Source: JADJOY01 sp046331705 [NCBI: bacterium]
GTDB taxonomy: Bacteria > JADJOY01
Direction of reading: 5' to 3'
Assembly: GCA_046331705.1 (NCBI GenBank)
Contig: JAXLQJ010000028.1
Span: forward strand, 31,592 to 95,591
Length of the DNA: 64,000 nucleotides
Below are positions 33,462-41,116 of the stretch, in pieces (within the stretch, counting starts at the first letter, position 1; the number at the start of each line of letters is the position of its first letter). Under the pieces are notes generated by a model. It did not search any database and was not told the DNA's origin. It saw only the letters and a list, made by a program, of their open reading frames with translations. The translations under genes were made by a program, and so were the position numbers.

Positions 33462-35690
33462 GTGGACCCCGTCCCGACCGGTTCCGGCCTACCGCGGCTC
33501 TCGCTTCGCGCGTTGCTGGCGACGGCCTGCGCGGTGGTGGCGCTGATCGTCGCCAGCGTCCACCACGAGCCACCCGTGCTCGCGGAATCGTTCGAGTACG
33601 CCGAGCTGGCGCGCAATTGGCTGGAAAGCGGCGAGCTCCGCGAGGACCACTATCGCGATTGGTTTCCGGCGACGCGTGCGCTCGGCCTGCCGCACCCGGC
33701 GGGTCAGCGCGCCAACGCGTACGTGCTGGTGGTCATGCCGTTCGTGGCGCTCTTCGGCGCCTCCACGGCGGCCGTGGTGATCCCGGGGATCCTCGGCCAC
33801 CTCTTCCTCGCGTGGAGCTCGCTGCGCTTCGCGCGCACGCTCTTCGACGAAGGGGTGGCGCGCTGGACCGCGCTCGCGATGCTGGTCCATCCACGCCTCG
33901 TCTACACGGCCGCATCCGAGCCGCACCCGGCGGCGGCGGCGACGGCGTTCGCGCTGCTCGCGCTCGCGGCCTTCGCGCGCCGCCGCTACCTCGCCGCAGG
34001 CGCGTGCGCCGCGCTCGGCTGGCTCTTTCACGCCGCCGCCGCGCTGGTGCTGCCGGTCTTCCCGCTCTGGATCGTGCTTCGCGACCGCGCGGCGCTCGGC
34101 CGCCGCGAGCTCTGGGTGGGCGCGCTCGCCGGCCTCGCGATCTTGAGCCCGATGCTGGTTCGCAACGCGTGGCTCTTCGGCAATCCGCTCGCCATGGAGA
34201 GCCACGGCGAGGTGGCGAGCTACACCGCCGAACAGCGCAACACCTGGACGCGCCTCGAGCAGCTCTATCGCTACACGCGCGACGCTCCGAGCGCGCCCGC
34301 GGGTATCGCCGTTCGCGCCCGCGCGCAGCTCGCCAACTTCCGGCACGCGCTCGCCGGCGAGGGCGCGATCGATTGGTATCCGGGGCTCTTCGAGCTGATC
34401 GGTCTGGCGGTGGTCCCGTTCGCGGCGTGGGGCGCGTGGCGCGCGCGACACCGCCACGAGGTCCAGCTGTTGCTGCTCGCCTCGGCCGTGCTGCTCGCCA
34501 CCTACGCGGCGCTCACCCAGGGACACGAGGATCGCTATCTCTTCCCGCTGCTGCCGATCGCCCTCGCGCTCGCCCTCGACGCCTTGTCGCGACGTCCATC
34601 GCGATCGTTCGCTTCCGCTGTGCTCGCGCTCGTCTTGCTGGGGGAGATCGTCCCCGCGACCTGGCCGATGCTGCAGGACGTGGTGAGCGGCGATTCACGG
34701 CCCCGGCGCATGGCGGCCGAGCTCGCCCGCGCCGAGCAGTGGCTCGCGGACACGACTCCCGCAGGCGGTCGCATCCTGTCGTTTCCCTCGTTCTCGACCG
34801 CCTACTTCACGCGCCGGCGGGTGATCCCCTTTCCCGCCGGCGGCAGCGACGAGCTGCGCCAGGTGGTGCGCGAGCACACGCCGGACACGTTTCTCTACGT
34901 GCGGCTCTTCGGCGATCAGCCGTCGCCCCGCGCGGATTATCTGCGAGCGGTGGCCACCGGCGAGTTCGTCACCGTGGGCATCGTCGATCGAAACGCGCCC
35001 GGGCTCGCGGGCGCCGATTGGTCCACGTCCTGGAGCGAGCGCGAACCGCTGCTGGCCGCGTTCTCGCGGGTGAGCCCCATCATCCCGTTCGTGCGACGCC
35101 CGCTGTGGGGCTACTGGACCGCCTACCTGCCGCATCCCGCGTTCGCGGTGCTCGCGTACGGGGCGGCGGCGTGCGCGTTCGTGTGGGTCTGGGCTCGCGC
35201 GCGCTGGCGCGGCCGCGCGGGGCTCGTGGCGTTCTCGCTGGTCGCGACGTTCGCCTCGCGCATGGGTGCGCTGGCCGCGAACCCGGCGCGCGCGGCGATG
35301 GAGCAGCGCCACCCGGTCGCGACCGAATCGCTGCGCGCGCTGCTCGCGAGCAACGCCACCCCGCTGCCGCCGCTGGTGCTCGCATCGACGGGCGATGCGT
35401 CGCTCGACGCCGACTACGCCCGCGAGATCGCGGCCGCCATCGGCGTCGCGCCCGAGCCCAGCGCCGAGGTGAGCCTCGAGCGGCGGCCGGAGGCGGCGAT
35501 CGCCGTGCCGCTGCCCGAGCCGCGCGAACCCCTCGTCGACGCGGCCGCCTTCGCCGCAAGCGAGGCGCGCTGGCGCGCGATCGAGCAGCGCTCCCGTGCG
35601 CTCGATCGGCTCGCCCTCGCCGCGGGCCGCCGCTCGGCGTGGCTGGGCGGGCTCTGGATCGCGCTTCCCGCCGGGCGCACCGCGCCGTGA
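33462..35690 (+). CDS. Polytopic membrane glycosyltransferase-like protein (GT-C type)
   Basis: A 742-residue protein from GTG 33462 with about ten membrane helices. ESFEYAELARNWLESGEL near residues 42-59 sits in the first extracytoplasmic loop, where GT-C enzymes of the GT39/PMT type carry acidic catalytic residues. EDRYLFPLLPIALALAL near residue 360 is the 'RY' helix common in this class. A large soluble C-terminal domain (about residues 400-560) and an Ala-rich tail of about 180 residues follow. Such enzymes use polyprenyl-phosphate sugars outside the membrane. It opens the glycan region; the acceptor is unknown. Confidence 0.65.
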   Translation: MDPVPTGSGLPRLSLRALLATACAVVALIVASVHHEPPVLAESFEYAELARNWLESGELREDHYRDWFPATRALGLPHPAGQRANAYVLVVMPFVALFGASTAAVVIPGILGHLFLAWSSLRFARTLFDEGVARWTALAMLVHPRLVYTAASEPHPAAAATAFALLALAAFARRRYLAAGACAALGWLFHAAAALVLPVFPLWIVLRDRAALGRRELWVGALAGLAILSPMLVRNAWLFGNPLAMESHGEVASYTAEQRNTWTRLEQLYRYTRDAPSAPAGIAVRARAQLANFRHALAGEGAIDWYPGLFELIGLAVVPFAAWGAWRARHRHEVQLLLLASAVLLATYAALTQGHEDRYLFPLLPIALALALDALSRRPSRSFASAVLALVLLGEIVPATWPMLQDVVSGDSRPRRMAAELARAEQWLADTTPAGGRILSFPSFSTAYFTRRRVIPFPAGGSDELRQVVREHTPDTFLYVRLFGDQPSPRADYLRAVATGEFVTVGIVDRNAPGLAGADWSTSWSEREPLLAAFSRVSPIIPFVRRPLWGYWTAYLPHPAFAVLAYGAAACAFVWVWARARWRGRAGLVAFSLVATFASRMGALAANPARAAMEQRHPVATESLRALLASNATPLPPLVLASTGDASLDADYAREIAAAIGVAPEPSAEVSLERRPEAAIAVPLPEPREPLVDAAAFAASEARWRAIEQRSRALDRLALAAGRRSAWLGGLWIALPAGRTAP

Positions 35691-35729
35691 CGCTTGGGTC
35701 CCGCTGCCACGCGCGTCGCGAGGAACGGA

Positions 35730-36461
35730 TCAGCGCGACGGAAACCGCAGCTTCACGAGCTCGACCAGGATGCGCGGGACTCGCGCGTAGAGCGTCGCGC
35801 GCGCGCTGGTGCCGAACGCACGCGCACGGACGTCGATGGGCACGCCGCACACCCGCGCGCCGTCTCGCTCGACGCTCACCGCCAGCTCGGTCATGAGCAC
35901 GGGCGTGCGCGAGCGCAGCGAGAGGCGGCGCACGATCTCGCGCCGCACCAGCAAGCAGGGACCGAGGCGCCACCACGAGCGGCGGCCGAAGAGCGCCGCG
36001 ACAGCGAGGTGATAGGCCGTCGAGCTGGCGCGCGCCGGCGAGCCAGCGGCGGGCACGCCCACGACCAGGCCCACCTCGGCCTCGCCGGGCGCGCGCGCGG
36101 CGGCGAGCAGCGCGTCGAGGCAGGCGGGGTCGACCTGTCCGTCCGCCGGCATCAGGAAGATCCACTCGCCGCGGGCATTCGCGAAGCACGCGCGCTGCAC
36201 CTCGGCGTAGCCGCGGTTCTCCGGGTGGTGGATCACGCGCACCGACGGGTCGCCGTGCGCCAGGCGATCGGCCAGCGCACCGCTGCCGTCACGGCTGCCA
36301 TCGTCGACGATCAGCACCTCGCCGCGCGCGCCGGGTGCGAGCCGCGCGAGCACCGCCAGCGCGCGCGTCACCACCTCCGCGAGCGTCGCGATCTCGTCGT
36401 GTACCGGGAGCGCGATCGTGAGCGCGGGCGACGCGAGCGCCGTGTGGACGGCGGGATTCAC
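35730..36461 (-). CDS. Family 2 glycosyltransferase
   Basis: A 243-residue GT-A fold protein. It has TIALPVHDEIATLAEVVTRA, then EVLIVDDGSRDGSGALAD for nucleotide-sugar binding, HPENRGYAEVQRA, and FLMPADGQVDPACLD with the DxD-like metal site. This is the pattern of dolichyl/undecaprenyl-phosphate mannosyl- or glucosyltransferases, here without C-terminal membrane helices. I start it at GTG 36459-36461 because that overlaps the upstream epimerase stop as GTGA; TTG 36470 is an alternative. Third gene of a leftward operon with the SDR and the epimerase, likely building a surface glycan or lipid-linked sugar. Confidence 0.88.
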   Translation of the reverse strand: MNPAVHTALASPALTIALPVHDEIATLAEVVTRALAVLARLAPGARGEVLIVDDGSRDGSGALADRLAHGDPSVRVIHHPENRGYAEVQRACFANARGEWIFLMPADGQVDPACLDALLAAARAPGEAEVGLVVGVPAAGSPARASSTAYHLAVAALFGRRSWWRLGPCLLVRREIVRRLSLRSRTPVLMTELAVSVERDGARVCGVPIDVRARAFGTSARATLYARVPRILVELVKLRFPSR

Positions 36462-37444
36462 GTGTGCCAATTCCGGTCGCTCACGACCAGCGCATGCGCG
36501 AGCGGCTCGAGCGCTGCCCAGGTGCGCGCGAGCCCGTCCGCGAACGCGACGCTGGGATGCCAGCCGAGGAGGCGGCGGGTCGCGCTCGCATCGGCGCGCT
36601 GCCGTCGCAGGTCGCCGGGGCGCGCCGGCAGATGCTGCACGCGCAGCTCGCGACCCACGATCCCGGCGATCGCGCGAGCCACGGCGAGAACGCTCACCTC
36701 CTCCGCGCTCGCGATGAGCCCGATCCCGCGATTCGCAGCCGGATGCTCGGCGGCGCGCGCGATCGCGTCCACGGTGTCGGTGACGAACGTGAACGTCCGT
36801 GTTTGCTGCCCGTCACCGAAGATCGGCAAGCGCTCGCCACGCGCAGCGCGCACCAGCCAGCGCGGGATCAGCTCGCCGGCGTCGCCCTCCACGTGAGCGC
36901 GCGGTCCGTAGGCGTTGAAGGGCCGTAGAATCACCGCGTCCAGCGCTCCCGCGTCGCGAAGCGCGGCCACGTGGCGCTCGCCTTCGAGCTTGGTCGAGCC
37001 GTAGGCGGTGAGCGGCTCGGTCGGGCTGGTCTCGCACAGCGCGACCTCGCTCGAGCCGTAGACCTCCGAGGTGGACACGTGCACGAAGCGGCCGCGGCGG
37101 CCCGCCCACGCCGCGGCCACCGTGCGCGTTCCGACGACGTTGACGCGCGCCGCTTCGTGCGGGTCGGAGAGGCTGCGCCGCAGGTTGCGCGTCGCGAGGT
37201 GGAAGAGCGTCGCGTCGGCGGGAACGCGCGCCAGCTCGCCCGCGACCCAGCGCGCGTCGCACACGTCGCCCACCGCGAGGCGCACGTTGCCGCTGGCGAG
37301 CGCTCGGCGAAGATTGTCGGCGCAACCCGTCGAGAGATCGTCCAGCACCAGCACCCGCCCGCGCGACGCGAGCACGTCGACGAGGTGGCTGCCGATGAAC
37401 CCGGCGCCACCCGTCACCACGAACTCGGCCGCGGTCCCGCTCAT
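36458..37444 (-). CDS. NAD-dependent nucleotide-sugar epimerase/dehydratase (extended SDR)
   Basis: A 328-residue protein with VVTGGAGFIGSHLVDVLASRG (split at the Gly-rich loop GGAGFIG), VLDDLSTG, HVSTSEVYGSSE, the catalytic YGSTK (Tyr and Lys four apart), and RPFNAYGPRA. All are classic GalE/RmlB/UXS-type motifs. The ATG overlaps the SDR stop (ATGA, 37441-37444). It acts on an NDP-sugar in the cytoplasm; the sequence does not show whether it epimerises, dehydrates or decarboxylates. Confidence 0.9.
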   Translation of the reverse strand: MSGTAAEFVVTGGAGFIGSHLVDVLASRGRVLVLDDLSTGCADNLRRALASGNVRLAVGDVCDARWVAGELARVPADATLFHLATRNLRRSLSDPHEAARVNVVGTRTVAAAWAGRRGRFVHVSTSEVYGSSEVALCETSPTEPLTAYGSTKLEGERHVAALRDAGALDAVILRPFNAYGPRAHVEGDAGELIPRWLVRAARGERLPIFGDGQQTRTFTFVTDTVDAIARAAEHPAANRGIGLIASAEEVSVLAVARAIAGIVGRELRVQHLPARPGDLRRQRADASATRRLLGWHPSVAFADGLARTWAALEPLAHALVVSDRNWHT

Positions 37445-38280
37445 CGCTCGCGCACCGGGCGCGGCGCCGCGAGGCCCCCGGTCCCACGCCGCATGAGCGC
37501 GATCGCGAGGCCGAGCGGCAGCAGTCGCGCGCCCGCGACCAGCAGCCGGTTGAGGATTCCCGGAATCACCACCGTGCGTCCGTGCATCACGCCGCGGTAG
37601 CCCGCCCGCGCGACGTCCTCGGGCGCAGACCAGAGCCAGCCGGGAATGCGCGCGACCGCGGCCTGCATGCCCGCGACGGCGAAGATCTCGGTGCGCGTGA
37701 AGCCGGGACAGACCGCGGTCACGTTCACGCCGGTACCGCGACTCTCGGTGGCGACGGCGATCGCGAACTGCACCAGGAACGACTTGATCGCGCTGGAGAG
37801 CGTATGACCTGCGGCGCCCGGCAAGAACGCCGACACGGACGCGACCTGGACGATGCGCCCCCAGCCGCGTGACACCATCCCCGGCAACAGCCGATGCGTG
37901 AGCTCGGCGTAGCCGCCGAGGGTGAGGTCGAGCAGGCGCCGCTGCTCGTCCCACGCGGTGGCCGCGTAGGCGCCGGGCAGCGAGCGGCCGGCGGCGTTCA
38001 CCAGCGCGTCGATCGTCAGGCCGCGGTCCGCGAGCTCGCGCTGCACTCGCGCTGGGCTGCCGGGCTCGGCCAGATCGAGGGCGAGGGTGTGCGCGCGCAC
38101 GCCGTGGGCGGCGGCGAGGGCGGCAGCGAGCTCGTCGAGCCGAGCGGCGCGGCGCGCGCACAGCACCACGTCGAAGCCGTGGGCGGCGAACTCGCCCGCG
38201 AACGCGCGACCGATCCCGGAGGATGCACCGGTGACGAGCACGGTTCGCCCGCGCCACTCGGCGGACTCTCGCCTGGTCAT
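37441..38280 (-). CDS. Classical short-chain dehydrogenase with substituted catalytic Tyr
   Basis: A 279-residue SDR. It has the cofactor motif VTGASSGIGRAF (residues 16-27), DALVNAAG and VQVASVS. At the active-site YxxxK position it reads SSAIK: residue 162 is Ser (codon TCC) and the Lys is K166. Flanking residues align well with other SDRs, so the loss of Tyr looks real and may alter or abolish dehydrogenase chemistry. The C-terminus carries a hydrophobic helix (LLVAGARLLPLGLAIALM) suggesting membrane contact. First gene of the operon with the epimerase and GT2. A lipid or glycolipid substrate is possible. Confidence 0.85.
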   Translation of the reverse strand: MTRRESAEWRGRTVLVTGASSGIGRAFAGEFAAHGFDVVLCARRAARLDELAAALAAAHGVRAHTLALDLAEPGSPARVQRELADRGLTIDALVNAAGRSLPGAYAATAWDEQRRLLDLTLGGYAELTHRLLPGMVSRGWGRIVQVASVSAFLPGAAGHTLSSAIKSFLVQFAIAVATESRGTGVNVTAVCPGFTRTEIFAVAGMQAAVARIPGWLWSAPEDVARAGYRGVMHGRTVVIPGILNRLLVAGARLLPLGLAIALMRRGTGGLAAPRPVRER

Positions 38281-38313
38281 CGCGCTGGACCGGTCCGTCG
38301 CCGCGTCACGTCG

Positions 38314-40008
38314 TCACTTCGTCAGGATGCAGGGACCGAGGACGAGCACGTCGAGGCCGGATGCGAAGAACGTGCGCACCGCGTCGGCCGGCGTGCACAC
38401 GATCGGCTCGCCCGAGACGTTGAAGCTGGTGTTGAGCGCCACCGGCACGCCGACCCGCGGCTCGAGCGCGGTGAGCACGGCGTGGAACTCGGGGTTGCTG
38501 GCGTGCGCCACGGTCTGCACGCGCGCCGAGCCGTCGACGTGCGTGACCGCCGCCAGCGCCGCGCGGTGCCGCGGGCGAGCGTGAGCGATCCGCTCCATGA
38601 ACGGCGACGGGAAGCGACCGGCGAAGAGCTCGGCGGCGCGCTCCGCGACGACGGCGGGCGCGAATGGCTGGAACTCCTCGCGCGGCTTGACGGTGGCGCG
38701 CAGCCGCGCCGCCACGTCGGCGCGCCCCGGATGGGCCAGGATCGATCGCGCGCCGAGCGCCCGGTCCCCGAATTCCATCCGTCCCTGGAACCAGCCCACC
38801 AGCTTGCCGGCGGCGATCGACTCCGCGGTGGCCGCTGCCAGATCGTCGACCTCGCGCCAGGCGAGGCCGAAGCGCGCGAGCTCGGCGCGGATCCGGTCGG
38901 CGGCATACGCGGGGCCGTGGTAGGCGTGCGTGAGCGGCTCGATGGCGCACTCACCGAGCTCGCGCGCCACCGCCAGCGCGGCGCCCACGGATCCCCCGGA
39001 ATCGTCCGGCATCGCGGGCACGTAGAGTCGATCGATCGGCAATCGCTCGGCGAGCTTGCCGTTCAGGACGCAGTTCAGCGCGACGCCGCCGGCGAGGCAG
39101 AGATCGTGGGCCCCCGTCTGGGCGAGCAGCCGGCGCGCCAGCTCGAGCACGACCTCCTCGAGGGTACGCTGGGCGGCGGCCGCCACGTCGAAGAAGCGCT
39201 GGTCGCGCTGGCTCGGGTCGCGACCGTAGCTCGGCCCCAAGAGCGCGACGAGCTCGGGGGAGAAGAGCGCCGGCGTGTGGAAGAGGTAGTGCTCGAAAGG
39301 CGCGAGGTCCATCGCGAACGAGAACCCCTCGCCGAGCCGGACCAGCGAGCGGATGCGCGGCAACAACACCTCGGGATCGCCGAGCGCCGCCGCCGCCATC
39401 ACCTTCCACTCCTCGTCGAACGGCTTGAAGCCGAGGTACGCGGTGAGCGCGGCGTAGAAGCAGCCGAGCGAGTGCGGAAAGCGAACCGCCCCGATACGTC
39501 GCAGCCCGTCCGACGCCGCCGCGTAGCCGACCGTCGAGTCTTGCTCGCCGAACGCGTCGAGCGTGAGCACCGCGGCGTGCGCGAATCCCGAGCCGTGATA
39601 CGCGAGCGCGGCGTGGGCATCGTGGTGGGTGACGTAGTGGATGCGCCGCTCGCCAGCGGCGCCGCGGCCGGCGAGCACACTCGTGCCGTCCACCCGAAAC
39701 GGCGCGCGCGAGGCGAGGAACGCGGGATAGGCGTAGAGCAGCTCACCGCGAAAGCGGGCGCGCTCCGCGTAGGCGGGTCCCGCCGCGTCCAGGTAGAGGA
39801 GCGGGTTCACCGGCGCGGCGACCGCGTCGAAGTCGTCGACGGCGAGCCCGCTCGCCTCCAGGCAATAGCTCAGCGCGCCTGCCGGGAAGCGCCGCGTGGC
39901 ACGCTCGCGATTGAAGCGCTCCTCGCGAGCCGCAGCGACGACGCGGCCGTCGACCACCGCGGCAGCGGACGTGTTCCAGTCGTTGAGACAGAGCCCCAGG
40001 ATCTTCAT
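38314..40008 (-). CDS. Carbamoyltransferase (NodU/CmcH/TobZ family)
   Basis: A 564-residue protein of normal family length. The N-terminal Kae1-like domain begins MKILGLCLNDWNTSAAAVVDG and contains VTHHDAHAALAYHGSG (H128/H129/H132, metal site) and LTLDAFGEQD. LAGGVALNCVLNGKL follows. The C-terminal YrdC-like part has GRMEFGDRALGARS and ALNTSFNVSGEPIV. These enzymes use carbamoyl phosphate and ATP to carbamoylate a hydroxyl of a sugar or natural product. The ATG at 40008 gives the canonical N-terminus. It lies divergent from a second family member at 41113-42939. Confidence 0.92.
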   Translation of the reverse strand: MKILGLCLNDWNTSAAAVVDGRVVAAAREERFNRERATRRFPAGALSYCLEASGLAVDDFDAVAAPVNPLLYLDAAGPAYAERARFRGELLYAYPAFLASRAPFRVDGTSVLAGRGAAGERRIHYVTHHDAHAALAYHGSGFAHAAVLTLDAFGEQDSTVGYAAASDGLRRIGAVRFPHSLGCFYAALTAYLGFKPFDEEWKVMAAAALGDPEVLLPRIRSLVRLGEGFSFAMDLAPFEHYLFHTPALFSPELVALLGPSYGRDPSQRDQRFFDVAAAAQRTLEEVVLELARRLLAQTGAHDLCLAGGVALNCVLNGKLAERLPIDRLYVPAMPDDSGGSVGAALAVARELGECAIEPLTHAYHGPAYAADRIRAELARFGLAWREVDDLAAATAESIAAGKLVGWFQGRMEFGDRALGARSILAHPGRADVAARLRATVKPREEFQPFAPAVVAERAAELFAGRFPSPFMERIAHARPRHRAALAAVTHVDGSARVQTVAHASNPEFHAVLTALEPRVGVPVALNTSFNVSGEPIVCTPADAVRTFFASGLDVLVLGPCILTK

Positions 40009-40258
40009 CGGCGGGACGGGATCCGCATCAACGCGGGCGGTGATGGTACCAGTCGTCGGCGCGATTTGCGCACTCGTCGTGAAGCAGCGTGAAGCGGCGC
40101 CGACCACCGAGGGCGCAAGCGAATCGCGGGGCCCCTCGAGGCCCGCGACCAGCGTCGCGACGCTCGCGCTCGCGATCGGCCGCGCCGATCGAAGCGCCGG
40201 CAAGGAAATGGGCCGGGCGCGCCTGGCCCGGCGCTCGAGCCATCGAGCCCGCTGACAC

Positions 40259-40288
40259 GCAAAACGCAACCCGGCCGTTGCATTTTGC
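40259..40288 (+). repeat. Long inverted repeat in the divergent carbamoyltransferase gap
   Basis: GCAAAACGCAAC (40259-40270) and GTTGCATTTTGC (40277-40288) pair at 11 of 12 positions around CCGGCC. It could be an operator or a hairpin that insulates the two units. Confidence 0.55.
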
Positions 40289-40343
40289 ACAAGGCCCTCA
40301 AAATTCATCCAATGAGTTCAGGCATTCACGGCCACCCCGAGAG

Positions 40344-40360
40344 GAGTGCAACTTGCACTC
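40344..40360 (+). promoter_or_regulatory. Perfect 17-base palindrome, probable operator
   Basis: GAGTGCAA, a central C, and TTGCACTC are exact complements, ending 18 bases before ATG 40379. If the alternative GTG 40346 were used, the palindrome would cover the start codon. The symmetry fits a dimeric regulator binding near the transcription or translation start. Confidence 0.5.
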
Positions 40361-40378
40361 GGCGTGGCGGGAATCGCC

Positions 40379-41116
40379 ATGCAAACTCAGATCACGTCCA
40401 TTCCAGCGCGGTGGCTTGCCGGGCTGGCCCGGCTTTCCGAGCTGCGGGAGCGTCTCGGCGTGGCGCTGGCCGTGAGGCTCGGATCGAGCCCAGCGCACGT
40501 CGCCGAGGTGATCCGCGGCTTCCAGGCCACCGAATCCGATGGCGTCTGGCATCTGCACCGCGGCATCCGCAAGGTCGAGTCGCCGCGCGAGCGGGCGATC
40601 GTCTTCGGGCACTGCCTGGAAGAAGAGGCACACGCGGACGCATTCGCGGACACCTACGTCCGGGTCACGGACGGAGTGTTCCGTCCCGTGCACTTCGAGC
40701 GGCAGGACCTCGACTCCCGCCAGAGCCCGGCGTGGAAGACGTTCGCGTACGTGCACGTGGGCGAGATCGACGCGACCCAGCGATTCCGGGTGCTCGCCGA
40801 GACGCTCCCGCCAGGTGCACTGCGAAGCTGCCTGGAGACGGTGGTGGGCGACGAGGAAGGCCACGTCGATCTCACCTTCGGCATGCTGGAGCGCCTCGGC
40901 GCCGCGCCCGCCGCCATTCGTCGCGAAGTGCGGCGCGTGCGGCTGCGGCGCGCCTGGGAGGCCTGGCTCAGGCTCGGGCGCGGCGCGATCGACCGGCTCG
41001 CCACGGCCGCGCTGACCCTCGCGTATTTCGCCGCCGGACCGCTGCTCGCCTCCGCGGCGCGCCGCAAGCTCGCGAGTGGGTCGGTCACCGACACCACCGG
41101 CATCAAGCGTCTGTGA
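40379..41116 (+). CDS. Ferritin-like diiron protein with C-terminal membrane helix
   Basis: A 245-residue, mostly helical protein. It carries the spaced ligands of a four-helix diiron site: an acidic residue near E52, E82xxH85 in FGHCLEEEAHADAF, E129 in HVGEIDATQRF, and E159xxH162 in VVGDEEGHVDLTF. A hydrophobic segment at 206-226 probably anchors it in the membrane. ATG 40379 is preferred over GTG 40346. Its stop overlaps the carbamoyltransferase GTG (GTGA), so the two are co-translated. It could be an oxygenase, desaturase or other diiron oxidase acting on the carbamoylated product, or a redox/stress protein; the family resemblance is structural only. Confidence 0.7.
   Translation: MQTQITSIPARWLAGLARLSELRERLGVALAVRLGSSPAHVAEVIRGFQATESDGVWHLHRGIRKVESPRERAIVFGHCLEEEAHADAFADTYVRVTDGVFRPVHFERQDLDSRQSPAWKTFAYVHVGEIDATQRFRVLAETLPPGALRSCLETVVGDEEGHVDLTFGMLERLGAAPAAIRREVRRVRLRRAWEAWLRLGRGAIDRLATAALTLAYFAAGPLLASAARRKLASGSVTDTTGIKRL

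Larger units (their letters stand above)
40009..40378. other. Regulatory intergenic region between the two carbamoyltransferase units
   Basis: 370 bases without a supported gene. The right half is the most AT-rich non-coding stretch I noticed in the window. It contains a long inverted repeat at 40259-40288 and a perfect palindrome at 40344-40360, and the hexamer TTGCAC occurs in both elements. This is where promoters for the divergent units should lie. Confidence 0.6.
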
